The notes below the pieces were generated by a model. That model searched no databases, was not told the origin of the DNA, and saw nothing but the letters and a program-made list of their open reading frames with translations. The position numbers and the translations under genes were made by a program. Below, piece by piece: positions 20,244 through 29,332 of a stretch of 64,000 nucleotides of DNA (position 1 is its first letter; the number at the start of each line of letters is the position of its first letter). The stretch is from Aspidapion aeneum (Eukaryota; Arthropoda; Insecta; Coleoptera; Brentidae): positions 96,590,185 through 96,654,184 of the forward strand of contig OY755042.1 in NCBI GenBank assembly GCA_963576565.1, written 5' to 3'.

Positions 20244-20954
20244 TGGGGGTCCCTGGTGGTCCAGATAGGAGAGTTGTCTGGAATTTAACGGTGTCAGATG
20301 TGGACTGTAATTTTAAGGGAATAAGGTCATAGGCTAAGCTGGTACAAGGGATTCTGAAATGGTCTAGTTTACCTTCTAGGTTAGTGTAGCAATAAACAAA
20401 TGTATGTAAGGTAAAAATAATGCATTTTCACTTACCATTTTTATACAGGAAGTGGAACTCATGGGAGGACGTGCTGTTCAACCGTATTTTTTGCACCCCA
20501 CATGAATGTGGTAGGAGAGTCGCTAACACGCGTGTGTTATCGTTCGAAGGCGAAACGGTTCTCTGTGATGCTGCAGCAGGTATTCGCTGCTGCGTTCATT
20601 CTCCCACATGGCGCCCAGTGGCGTCGTTAATCCATAGGCGTAGGAGAAAAGGGAATAAGTAGGAGGGAATGAGATTACGAAGGTCCATATTAAAGGAACT
20701 AGGAACCTTAGTAATTCAAAATGCATTTTATGTAAAGTAAATTAATTATAGCAAATTGTAATATTTGCCTTTAAAACCGCGGGAGTTTCAAATGCAAATA
20801 ACCCAGTAATTTTAAGTACTTAATTAGTTAATTAATACTAAATAAACAAAAAATAGAAAATGCTCTAGTGAATCACCAAATAGCCTAATTCGAACCAATT
20901 TGGTAAATTATAGTAAAAAGAACATATTTACAAAAAGGAAGGCGGGACGAACCA
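20244..20954 (-). repeat. 3' LTR of the BEL element
   Basis: 711 bp, identical by eye to 27897-28607. Starts tgggggtccctgg and ends gggacgaacca on the plus strand. The 80- and 67-codon frames inside appear in both LTRs but are LTR sequence, not genes. Confidence 0.93.
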
Positions 20955-20968
20955 TTTCCCACCCCCCT
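20955..20968 (-). promoter_or_regulatory. Polypurine tract of the BEL element
   Basis: On the minus strand AGGGGGGTGGGAAA directly abuts the LTR start TGGTTCG, the expected place for plus-strand priming. Confidence 0.8.
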
Positions 20969-20996
20969 GAGAATGCCCAGGGGCATTTCAGAGAGT

Positions 20997-23246
20997 TTAA
21001 TTTGTAGGCAGGGCGCATAGTTTTACCAAAGGCCGTTTGTAGGTACCTTTAGTAGTCTTTACAATAGCAACCCGTGGAACATTATCAGAACCTTTAATAA
21101 GGTCTTCAATGCGGCCTAGGGGCCAATCCAATGGAGTGGAATTTTCATCTTTGATCAGTACCATAGTACCAATATCAATGGAAGCAAGAGGTTGGTGCCA
21201 TTTGGCTCGCTGTTGCAAAGTGTGCAAATATTCGCGATGCCAGCGAATCCAAAAATCGCGGTGCATTCTTTGCAACAGTTGCCACCTGGACAGCCTGTTT
21301 AACGCAATATCGCAGTAGTTTGGATCGGGTATTGTACCTGGAGGCCTCAAATTTAAAAAATTATTAGGAGTCAAGACCGCCAGATCAGTAGGATCGGTGC
21401 TTAAGGCACATAAAGGACGTGAGTTCATTATGGCTTCAACTTGGGTTAAAACCGTATTTAATTCCTCATAGGTGAGTATTTGATTTCCAACTACCCTGTG
21501 AAGATGAGTCTTTAAAGATTTAATGTTTGATTCCCAAATGCCTCCCATGTGGGGAGCAGCAGGTGGGTTAAAAGACCAAACTATACCTTCCCCCTTCACG
21601 CAATCAGAAAAAATTTGTCGCAAGTATTTTTCAGACGCCACGAAGTTGGTCCCGCAGTCTGAAGAGATCTTTGAGCATAGTCCTCTTCTAGCTATGAAGC
21701 GGCGCAGAGCAGCCAGAAAGGCTTCTGATGTCATATCAGAGACTAACTCTAAATGCACGGCTTTAACAGCGCAACAGATAAATAAACAGACATATGCTTT
21801 CATGGTTTTTGCACCTCTGGTCCGACCAAGAGTAATCGTGAACGGACCACAAAAATCTATACCTACATTTTCGAACACCTTTGCTTCGGAAACTCTAAAT
21901 TTCGGTAGGTTACCCATAGGGGGTTGAAGGGAGTTAGGTTTAGTTTTCCAGCAAGTATGGCAAGAACTTAAAACTTTTCTCACTACCTTTTTAGCAGACA
22001 ATACCCAGAAGTTTTGCATTAGTAAAAAAGTTGTGGTCTGTATACCACAATGAAGATTGCTGCGATGCAAATCTAAAATCAGTAATTCAGTGAATTTTGC
22101 ACTAGAAGGCAAAAGAATTGGAAATTTTTTATCGTATGATAGATTTGAATGGCATAAACGGCCTCCAACACGAAGCAAATCGTAGCTTTCATTATGCAAA
22201 AATGGACATAATTTTTGAAAAGCTTTTGGAAGCTGTTTCTTATCTTTTAGTAATTCAATTTCTTTTTGGAAAGAAAAAGATTGTACGCATTTCGAAATAA
22301 AAAGTAAGCTTTTGTAGTAATCCTGATTTGTAAGGTAATCAGTAGCAAAATTGTATGAGGGATTTTTAAACTTTTGTAACCCTCGCAAAAAGTAAGCAAC
22401 TATTCTCTTAATTTTAAAAAGAGAACTGTATTTTTCAAACAAGTTGTTTACATAATATTCAACTGTTTGTTCGCAAGTAAAAACGTTAAAAATATTTTTT
22501 CGCTGTTCTTCCAAAACTGCATTCCCATCGTAAGTAACTGTCATAAAATCCCAAGTATTTGTAGGTTGGTTTAGAAAAGAAGGCCCTTCTAACCAAAAAT
22601 AAAATCTTTGTAAATCAGAGGGATACATTTCCCTAGTACCGCAGTCAGCAGGATTTTGTTCAGTAGGAACATAATGCCAAAACTCAGGGCTAATTCTTCC
22701 TTGTATATAGGCAGTTCTATTCGAAACAAATGTTTTAAATTTGTGAGGAGATCCCTGAATCCAAGATAAGGTCACTGTGCTATCAGTAAAAGCAAGAATT
22801 TTATCAAATTTAATTTTTTCCGAGAACGTTTCTAGTAAAAAATCCATTAATTTAGCCAACAAAACAGCTCCTAAAAGCTCTAGTCTTGGTAAAGTTAGTT
22901 TACGACGCAACGGTGCGACTCTAGATTTACTACAAACAAAAAAAACTTTAATGTTTCCATCAGAATAAAAAATTCGAATATAAGCGACAGCACAATAGGC
23001 CCGTTCTGAACTATCGCAAAATCCTACTAGCTGGATTTGACTAGCATTAGGCAAAATTATTTGACGAGGAATTTTAACAGAATGCAAAAACTTTAATTCA
23101 TTTTTAAATTTTTCCCATTTAAAAACAATTTCCGGACTGACAGGGTCGTCCCAGTTTAAGTCTTCTGCCCAGCAGTATTGAACAATTAATTTTAAAATTA
23201 AAACTATTGGCGCCAAAAAAGACAGAGGGTCGTAAATGCGGGCCAA
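20997..23246 (-). CDS. BEL/Pao pol, 3' part: RNase H, integrase
   Basis: 749 codons as read from the first in-frame ATG, but the frame is open upstream to about 23340, so the true segment begins earlier. It holds the Pao-type region starting ARIYDPLSFLAPIVLI, then an RNase H with acidic residues D78, E123, D155 and D201 (FCDSS, RLELLG, FTDSTV, PADCGTR). The integrase zinc-binding HHCC is H394, H399, C429, C432. The integrase DDE triad is D464 (GIDFCGPF), D530 (SDCGTNF) and E572 (GGIWES). The C-terminus (DFWIRWHREYLHTLQQR to GRIEDLI) is the domain usual after BEL/Pao integrases. All catalytic residues look intact. It is separated from the upstream RT by the insertion at 23341-23785, so it cannot be made as a normal polyprotein from this copy. 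Confidence 0.93.
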   Translation of the reverse strand: MARIYDPLSFLAPIVLILKLIVQYCWAEDLNWDDPVSPEIVFKWEKFKNELKFLHSVKIPRQIILPNASQIQLVGFCDSSERAYCAVAYIRIFYSDGNIKVFFVCSKSRVAPLRRKLTLPRLELLGAVLLAKLMDFLLETFSEKIKFDKILAFTDSTVTLSWIQGSPHKFKTFVSNRTAYIQGRISPEFWHYVPTEQNPADCGTREMYPSDLQRFYFWLEGPSFLNQPTNTWDFMTVTYDGNAVLEEQRKNIFNVFTCEQTVEYYVNNLFEKYSSLFKIKRIVAYFLRGLQKFKNPSYNFATDYLTNQDYYKSLLFISKCVQSFSFQKEIELLKDKKQLPKAFQKLCPFLHNESYDLLRVGGRLCHSNLSYDKKFPILLPSSAKFTELLILDLHRSNLHCGIQTTTFLLMQNFWVLSAKKVVRKVLSSCHTCWKTKPNSLQPPMGNLPKFRVSEAKVFENVGIDFCGPFTITLGRTRGAKTMKAYVCLFICCAVKAVHLELVSDMTSEAFLAALRRFIARRGLCSKISSDCGTNFVASEKYLRQIFSDCVKGEGIVWSFNPPAAPHMGGIWESNIKSLKTHLHRVVGNQILTYEELNTVLTQVEAIMNSRPLCALSTDPTDLAVLTPNNFLNLRPPGTIPDPNYCDIALNRLSRWQLLQRMHRDFWIRWHREYLHTLQQRAKWHQPLASIDIGTMVLIKDENSTPLDWPLGRIEDLIKGSDNVPRVAIVKTTKGTYKRPLVKLCALPTN

Positions 23247-23340
23247 ATTACTTAAAATTGTTCTTTTAGTGCATGTTTGGAGAGAACAGTCGAAAGTATA
23301 AAAAAATTCATCAGTATGAGGGTTCCAATTTAAACCGAGA

Positions 23341-23785
23341 ATTTTCGGCTCGAAGGACCAAAAATGGGGCTCCCTGGTGGTCCAGATAGGAGAGTTGTCT
23401 GGAATTTAACGGTGTCAGATGTGGACTGTAATTTTAAGGGAATAAGGTCATAGGCTAAGCTGGTACAAGGGATTCTGAAATGGTCTAGTTTACCTTCTAG
23501 GTTAGTGTAGCAATAAACAAATGTATGTAAGGTAAAAATAATGCATTTTCACTTACCATTTTTATACAGGAAGCGGAACTCATGGGAGGACACGCTGTTA
23601 AACCGTGCTTTTTGCACCCCACATGAATGTGGTAGGAGAGTCGCTAACACGCGTGTATTATCGTTCGAAGGCGAAACGGTTCTCTCGATTTGGATGCTGA
23701 AAATTCAACTTTGAAAATTCATCAGTATGAGGGTTCCAATTTAAACCGAGAATTTTCAAAGTTGAATTTTCAGCATCCAAATCGA
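23341..23785 (-). other. Rearrangement inside BEL pol: LTR fragment, duplication and hairpin
   Basis: Between the two halves of pol lies a 321-bp LTR fragment (23365-23685) corresponding to LTR positions 20244-20564, preceded by a short leader-like match (aagga, one variable base, then caaaaatgggg; compare 27884-27900). Next is a 35-bp inverted repeat (23686-23720 and 23750-23784) enclosing a second copy of pol sequence catcagtatgagggttcc that also occurs at 23311. The LTR fragment differs from the flanking LTRs at several positions (for example aagcggaact, gacacgctgttaaacc). So it came from a diverged sibling element, not from this copy's own LTRs. Confidence 0.85.
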
Positions 23786-26699
23786 GAGAAAGAGCCTTCA
23801 TCGAAATGTGTGACTCAGGAAGATCGGATAGTAACTCGGGACAATTGCTCGCCCATTTACGCAATTCGAATCCACCTCGGCTAAGTAGCTCGATTAATTG
23901 ATTTTTCATCTCAGTGGCCTTAAAAAAGTCATCACTTCCCGAAATCACATCATCGACAAAAACTGCCTCCTCAATGATTTTTGAGGCAAGAGGAAGGTCC
24001 TCATGCTCTCTAGCAAGTTGCAGCAAAGTTCTGATAGCCAAAAAGGGGCTACAAGAGACCCCGAATAAAACTCTATTTATTTCGAAGTCTTGAATAGGCT
24101 GGTTAGGATCAAACCTCCAAACTATTCTTTGAAAATTAGTTTGACTAGGGTCAACTAAAATCATCCTGTACATTTGACGGATGTCGCAACAAAAGCAAAA
24201 TTTATGCAAACGATAAAGTAATAAAATTTTTTGTAAGTCCCTTTGTAAAGGGGGCCCAGTATAAACAGCGTTGTTGAGCGAGATTTTGCCAGGGGCGTGC
24301 ATGCTCGCATCAAAAACCACCCTCAGGGGGGTGCTAGTAGAATCTTTTTTAAACACCGCATGGTGTGCAATATAAAAATGATTTGAAATTTCGGTCGGCA
24401 AAGGTGCAGAAACCGGTTGCATATGATTATTATCTAAATAATCTTGTAAAACAGAGCTGTAGGCAGCATAAAAATCAGGGTTTTGTAGCAATTTCTTCTC
24501 AAGGGAGAAAAAACGACGTACGGCAATGGATCGAGTGTCGCCAAAATCTGGAGCAGTAACTTTAAATGGTAAAGATACAATATATCTCCCCTCCTCATTT
24601 TTTGAGGTAGTTTTCAAAAAATAATTTTCGCAAAACTCATCTTCGGGGTCAATGGCCTTGACATTAGGTATGTCATCTATTTGCCAAAATCGTTGTAGAT
24701 TTTTATCTAAATTGACAAAAGAATCGTTCATTGACGTAGTAAAAAATGTTTTAATTTGATTTGCAGTTGAAGGTGAAAGTGAAAGATTGCCCATTATTCC
24801 CCAACCAAAAATAGTATTAATGCAGACGGGGTTGTTGGGTCCCGTAGACAAACGACCATCTAGCAAAATGTAAGGGTACACATCGCCGCCCAACAATAAA
24901 TCAATTTTATCGCTTTTATTAAAGCCTGGGTCAGCTAGTGCTAAGTTGGCGAGAAAAGGAAAACTTTTAATCGAAAATGAGGAATGAGGTAAATCACTAC
25001 AAATTTTATCGAGTATTATCGCATCAAAATTAAAAACAAAATTATTATCACGCAAAGAGGATATATTGCAATTAATTCCAGATTTTGCCGAAGTTGTCAT
25101 TCGATCTAAGCTTTGTAGAGTCATGGCGATATTAAATTTAGGAAGGCCCAAACTATCAGCACATGACTTAGATATAAATGAAGATTGAGCACCAGAGTCA
25201 CAGATGGCGCGCACTGTGTGCCAATTTTGAAAAACATCCTGTATTTGTATTAAAGCGGTACAGAGAAGTACTTCGCGATCATTTAAAGACATACCAGTAA
25301 CAATGGTGTTAGTGCTTCTATTAAATTCGGTAGCCACGGGGCTCCTCGGGGTTTGCACTGCAGAAGTAGAGGGGCTACTCGCAGAACTAGGTGTAGAATT
25401 AATAGGAAAAAAATGTAAGAGACTGTGATGAAATTGGCCACAATGTAAACATCTTTTTTCTGATTTGCATTGCTGGGGTAAATTATGCTTTGAGGCCAAA
25501 CAGTTGACACACGCTTTATGTTGTTTAACAATCTCAAAACGTTGCTGGGGAGTTTTCGCCAAAAAATTAGGACATCTGTATATTATATGATCGCCACTTT
25601 TACAGAGAAAACAAAAATTTTGAGGGTTTGGAGTATTATTTAAGCCACTTTGGCCATTTGGAGACTGGGAGGCATTTTTGGAGGCTCTCTGAGTATTAGC
25701 AAACAAAGCAGATCGATTTTGAAACTTTGCTTGATTTTTCTGACTTGAAATTGACAAATCTTTATTTTTTAAGTAATCTTGAGTTTGTTGTATTTGTTCC
25801 AACGCAATGCAATGGCTAGAAACAAAAGCACGAATTTTATCATAAGAGGGGATCTCATTGGAGCAATAATTTTGCTCAAATGCCTTGCGCGTGGTTGGGT
25901 CCAACCTATCCAAGAGCATTTGTGCCATAATATAATCCCAAAACTCCGTTTTAAAACCCATGACTTTTAAAGCACTTAAGTTTTTCGAAAAACAATCAAG
26001 CAAATTCCTCAAATTCGTAGCATTCTCTTTAGTAAGAGGAGAGAAGCCTTCAATTGCCTTCCAGTGAAGGTAAGCTTGTAATCGTTTATTTGTATACCTA
26101 TCCACCAAGGTGTGGTAGGCATTTAAATAATTTTCAGCAAGGATAGGAATGTCAGAAATGACATCCAGGGCAGGGCCCTTTAAATTAGAAAAAAGCAAAT
26201 TGAATTTTTCAAAGTTTCCCAGCGACCTATTATTGTGCACGGTAGCATTAAAGGCTTGCAAAAAGGTTGGAAACTCCTTAAATTCCCCTTGAAAAAGAGG
26301 TATTTTTATCCTAGGCAGTAAACCATGCTGGTCTGTGGAGGCACAGGGACTGCCCATGGGATTTATCGTACTGCTCAAAAGCCCTCCATCTTCAAAGGGT
26401 AGTTCGAAAAGTTCGTAAAATATAGTGGAAATCTCGTCACAGCGTTTGCAAAAGTCCATAGCCACTTTGTTTTCTACTACTAAGCGATCCTCATCAGAGG
26501 CTACCAACGTCAACAAAGTATTATGGTGCTTTTCAAAATCTTTTTTGATTTTTGACAATGTCCGAAATTTGACTTTAAAACCGCTGTGATAGGCAGGGTC
26601 ATTTTTTGCGAGGGTCGCGGATTCAATGATCAAATTTAGCTGTGAAATCGCACTATAGCGCAAGGCTTTAGCCTTTAAAATTTTATCCGAACTAGACAT
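23658..26699 (-). CDS. BEL/Pao gag-pol, 5' part: gag, zinc fingers, protease, RT
   Basis: 1013 codons from ATG at 26699. Gag occupies about residues 1-340, with the BEL-type region around LPRIKIPLFQGEFKEFPTF. CCHC-type knuckles follow at about 360-430 (CFLCKSGDHIIYRC, CVNC...CLHCGQFHH). The aspartic protease has DSG in ICDSGAQSSFI (~500). The reverse transcriptase has PLRVVFDASM, FCCDIRQMYRMI and the catalytic VFVDDV at 913-917. Native sequence stops at about residue 995 (HTDEF). The last 18 residues are read from the hairpin and LTR fragment, so this is a truncated polyprotein missing RNase H and integrase. The start is the first ATG after the leader and gives a plausible gag N-terminus. Confidence 0.93.
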   Translation of the reverse strand: MSSSDKILKAKALRYSAISQLNLIIESATLAKNDPAYHSGFKVKFRTLSKIKKDFEKHHNTLLTLVASDEDRLVVENKVAMDFCKRCDEISTIFYELFELPFEDGGLLSSTINPMGSPCASTDQHGLLPRIKIPLFQGEFKEFPTFLQAFNATVHNNRSLGNFEKFNLLFSNLKGPALDVISDIPILAENYLNAYHTLVDRYTNKRLQAYLHWKAIEGFSPLTKENATNLRNLLDCFSKNLSALKVMGFKTEFWDYIMAQMLLDRLDPTTRKAFEQNYCSNEIPSYDKIRAFVSSHCIALEQIQQTQDYLKNKDLSISSQKNQAKFQNRSALFANTQRASKNASQSPNGQSGLNNTPNPQNFCFLCKSGDHIIYRCPNFLAKTPQQRFEIVKQHKACVNCLASKHNLPQQCKSEKRCLHCGQFHHSLLHFFPINSTPSSASSPSTSAVQTPRSPVATEFNRSTNTIVTGMSLNDREVLLCTALIQIQDVFQNWHTVRAICDSGAQSSFISKSCADSLGLPKFNIAMTLQSLDRMTTSAKSGINCNISSLRDNNFVFNFDAIILDKICSDLPHSSFSIKSFPFLANLALADPGFNKSDKIDLLLGGDVYPYILLDGRLSTGPNNPVCINTIFGWGIMGNLSLSPSTANQIKTFFTTSMNDSFVNLDKNLQRFWQIDDIPNVKAIDPEDEFCENYFLKTTSKNEEGRYIVSLPFKVTAPDFGDTRSIAVRRFFSLEKKLLQNPDFYAAYSSVLQDYLDNNHMQPVSAPLPTEISNHFYIAHHAVFKKDSTSTPLRVVFDASMHAPGKISLNNAVYTGPPLQRDLQKILLLYRLHKFCFCCDIRQMYRMILVDPSQTNFQRIVWRFDPNQPIQDFEINRVLFGVSCSPFLAIRTLLQLAREHEDLPLASKIIEEAVFVDDVISGSDDFFKATEMKNQLIELLSRGGFELRKWASNCPELLSDLPESHISMKALSLDLDAENSTLKILGLNWNPHTDEFSKLNFQHPNRENRFAFER

Positions 26700-27896
26700 G
26701 ATTTAAAAAAAAATCCAAAAAATAATTGACAAAAATTAGGTAAACTGAAAAAAAAATCAAAATTTGGACACCCTGTATAAATGTTAATGTCCTACGTTTA
26801 ATTACAATAATCAAACTATAAGCGCACAAAAGTAAAGAAAATACCCGATGCAAACTAATGATAACAAAAAAACTTGTGTATAAGTTTTTTTATCTTCGCC
26901 TCGCGAATTCAAATAAGTAGGTACCTACTTTTAAAAATAAATACCTACAAATCAAAAGCATTTAATTTGGTAAAACTATTTATCTGCCTTTACACGAAAA
27001 CAAATTCTCAAGTTAAGAATTAAATTTCCTTCAAAATTTATTATGCACGCAAAAAATGGATACAATCATAGCCATTTGCAGACAGATATTATAATAGTAA
27101 ATTAGAAATAGATATATTCATAGCAATTTTTACGCAAAAACGAATATAGTAAAGCATCCGCAATCGGATATAGTCATAGCAATTTGCAATAAGCAAAAAT
27201 GAATATGGCAATTTGGAGATTTTTTTTCGAGCAAATTGGATATAATTATAGCAATCCACAAATGTGAAGGCACAACGGCTAAAATAATAGCACTTTGCAG
27301 ACACTATTTTAAACTATTTCCAGTGACAAACAAAAAAACACCCAAATTCCATACGGTTTTTTTTTTACAAAAAAGAAACGAAAAAACTTGATTTATTCGA
27401 AACAAAAAAAAAGCATAGTAGTTTACAGATTTTATCTGTGTTTGGTTTTTCGCATGAAAAGGCTAAATTTATTGTTAAAAATATTTAATTTTTACACAAA
27501 AAAAATCGCAAAATGTATTTTAGAAACCTAGGGGTTTTCTAAAGTAGGCATGTAAGAAAAACAAGGGTTTTTCTTGCATTTGTTTTTACACAAAAAAAAA
27601 TCGCAAAATGTATTTTAGAAACCTAGGGGTTTTCTAAAGTAGGCATGTAAGAAAAACAAGGGTTTTTCTTGCATTTGTTTTTACACAAAAAAAAATCGCA
27701 AAATGTATTTTAGAAACCTAGGGGTTTTCTAAAGTAGGCATGTAAGAAAAACAAGGGTTTTTCTTGCATTTGAAACCAGTAAAAAAGGCATTTAGGAAAA
27801 ACAAGGGTTTTTCTTGCATTTGAAACCAGTAAAAAAAAACTAACCTAAAAAGGCAAAAAAACGATTCCAGAAATCCGGGTCGCTAAGGATCAAAAA
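26700..27896 (-). promoter_or_regulatory. Leader (5' UTR) of the BEL element
   Basis: About 1.2 kb between the 5' LTR and the gag ATG. It contains repeated phrases such as atatagtcatagcaatttgca (27060-27300) and the tandem array at 27490-27835. A primer-binding site should lie just inside 27896, but I could not match its tRNA. It would hold the packaging signal if BEL elements follow other LTR elements. Confidence 0.6.
27490..27835 (-). repeat. Tandem repeats in the BEL leader
   Basis: Three almost identical units of 93-94 bp (starting near 27490, 27583 and 27677), each ending gtaagaaaaacaagggttt ttcttgcatt. They are followed by shorter units that reuse the last ~30 bp (aggaaaaacaagggtttttc) plus gaaaccagtaaaaaa. 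The core acaagggtttttcttg is an inverted repeat, so each unit could fold into a small hairpin. Confidence 0.85.
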
Positions 27897-28607
27897 TGGG
27901 GGTCCCTGGTGGTCCAGATAGGAGAGTTGTCTGGAATTTAACGGTGTCAGATGTGGACTGTAATTTTAAGGGAATAAGGTCATAGGCTAAGCTGGTACAA
28001 GGGATTCTGAAATGGTCTAGTTTACCTTCTAGGTTAGTGTAGCAATAAACAAATGTATGTAAGGTAAAAATAATGCATTTTCACTTACCATTTTTATACA
28101 GGAAGTGGAACTCATGGGAGGACGTGCTGTTCAACCGTATTTTTTGCACCCCACATGAATGTGGTAGGAGAGTCGCTAACACGCGTGTGTTATCGTTCGA
28201 AGGCGAAACGGTTCTCTGTGATGCTGCAGCAGGTATTCGCTGCTGCGTTCATTCTCCCACATGGCGCCCAGTGGCGTCGTTAATCCATAGGCGTAGGAGA
28301 AAAGGGAATAAGTAGGAGGGAATGAGATTACGAAGGTCCATATTAAAGGAACTAGGAACCTTAGTAATTCAAAATGCATTTTATGTAAAGTAAATTAATT
28401 ATAGCAAATTGTAATATTTGCCTTTAAAACCGCGGGAGTTTCAAATGCAAATAACCCAGTAATTTTAAGTACTTAATTAGTTAATTAATACTAAATAAAC
28501 AAAAAATAGAAAATGCTCTAGTGAATCACCAAATAGCCTAATTCGAACCAATTTGGTAAATTATAGTAAAAAGAACATATTTACAAAAAGGAAGGCGGGA
28601 CGAACCA
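27897..28607 (-). repeat. 5' LTR of the BEL element
   Basis: Identical by eye to 20244-20954. On the minus strand transcription would start within it. The breakpoint of the pol-inserted LTR fragment corresponds to 28217, where the minus strand reads ATCACAGAG, a possible initiator. Confidence 0.93.
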
Positions 28608-29324
28608 AGTACAATAAGTGGGGACTAGAGGTTAATATCAATAAGACAGAGTATATGTGTATTGGTGGAACGAAACAGGATCTAATCTTAAATACTGGGC
28701 AGCGAATTCAGTCCTGTGATGAGTATAAATACTTGGGTCTAAAAATTACAGCTGACGGAACACTAGACAAAGCTATAAAAGATAGAAACGTACAAGGAAG
28801 AAAAGCAATAACTTTATTAAATGGAATAATTTGGGACCAAAGTATATCAAAACATAACAAAAAGCTTATATATAACACCATTGTAAAAAGTATTATTACA
28901 TACGGCTCAGAAGTATGGCCAATCAAAGATAGAACAGAAAAAATGCTTTCCGCTACGGAGATGGACTATTGGAGAAGAGCAGCAGGGAAATCAAAAAGAG
29001 AAAGAGTTACCAATCAAAGAATAAGAGAAATTATGACAGTGGGTGAACGTACTCTAGTGGATGATATAAGAACAAAACAACTGGTGTGGTACGGACATGT
29101 ACAAAGAATGGATGATGGAAGACTGCCTAAACAAATATTACAATGGAAACCAACTGGCCGAAGAAAACGAGGAAGACCAAGGAGAAGCTGGAGAGAAGGA
29201 ATAGATAGTGAAATAAGAATAAGAGGCCTAGATGATGAATTATGGGCAAACAGAAACGAGTGGAGATTGGGTATCGGAAGACGTAGAACGTTGTGAAACC
29301 GATAAATATATATATATATATATA
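28608..29324 (+). pseudogene. RTE-type LINE, 3' piece
   Basis: Continues the RT frame of 20127-20243. From YNKWGLEVNINKTEYMC it runs through YKYLGLKITADGTLD, SIITYGSEVW, VWYGHVQRMDDGRLPKQIL and GRRKRGRPRRSW to a stop at 29294-29296. These motifs mark the RT C-terminal region of RTE-clade LINEs. The frame is free of stops across both pieces, so the LINE was still young when the BEL element landed. A TA-rich tail at 29304-29324 and the candidate duplication taaaggtt (29325-29332) follow. The endonuclease and most of the RT are missing through 5' truncation. Confidence 0.85.
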
Positions 29325-29332
29325 TAAAGGTT

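Larger units (their letters stand above)
20244..28607 (-). mobile_element. BEL/Pao LTR retrotransposon, 8.4 kb, minus strand
   Basis: Two 711-bp LTRs with TG...CA ends, a 5-bp target duplication, a purine-rich tract next to the 3' LTR, a ~1.2 kb leader, and a gag-pol region with the BEL/Pao domain order (gag, CCHC fingers, aspartic protease, RT, RNase H, integrase). There is no envelope gene. The LTRs look identical by eye, so the insertion is very recent. It sits inside an RTE LINE. The coding region is split by a 23.3-23.8 kb rearrangement containing an LTR fragment, so this copy is probably not autonomous. Confidence 0.95.

Noticed and set aside
20420..20726. 80- and 67-codon frames, repeated at 28073-28379
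   Set aside because: They lie within the two identical LTRs and on opposite strands. They look like LTR sequence, not genes.
21109..22968. Plus-strand frames of 60-134 codons opposite BEL pol
   Set aside because: Antisense shadows of the conserved integrase and RNase H frame.
27490..27835. Regular repeats resembling a CRISPR array
   Set aside because: The repeats are contiguous 93-bp tandem units without unique spacers and lie in a retrotransposon leader in a eukaryotic genome.
28553..28607. N-terminal residues of the 247-codon RTE frame
   Set aside because: These codons come from the BEL LTR. The LINE sequence begins only at 28608.
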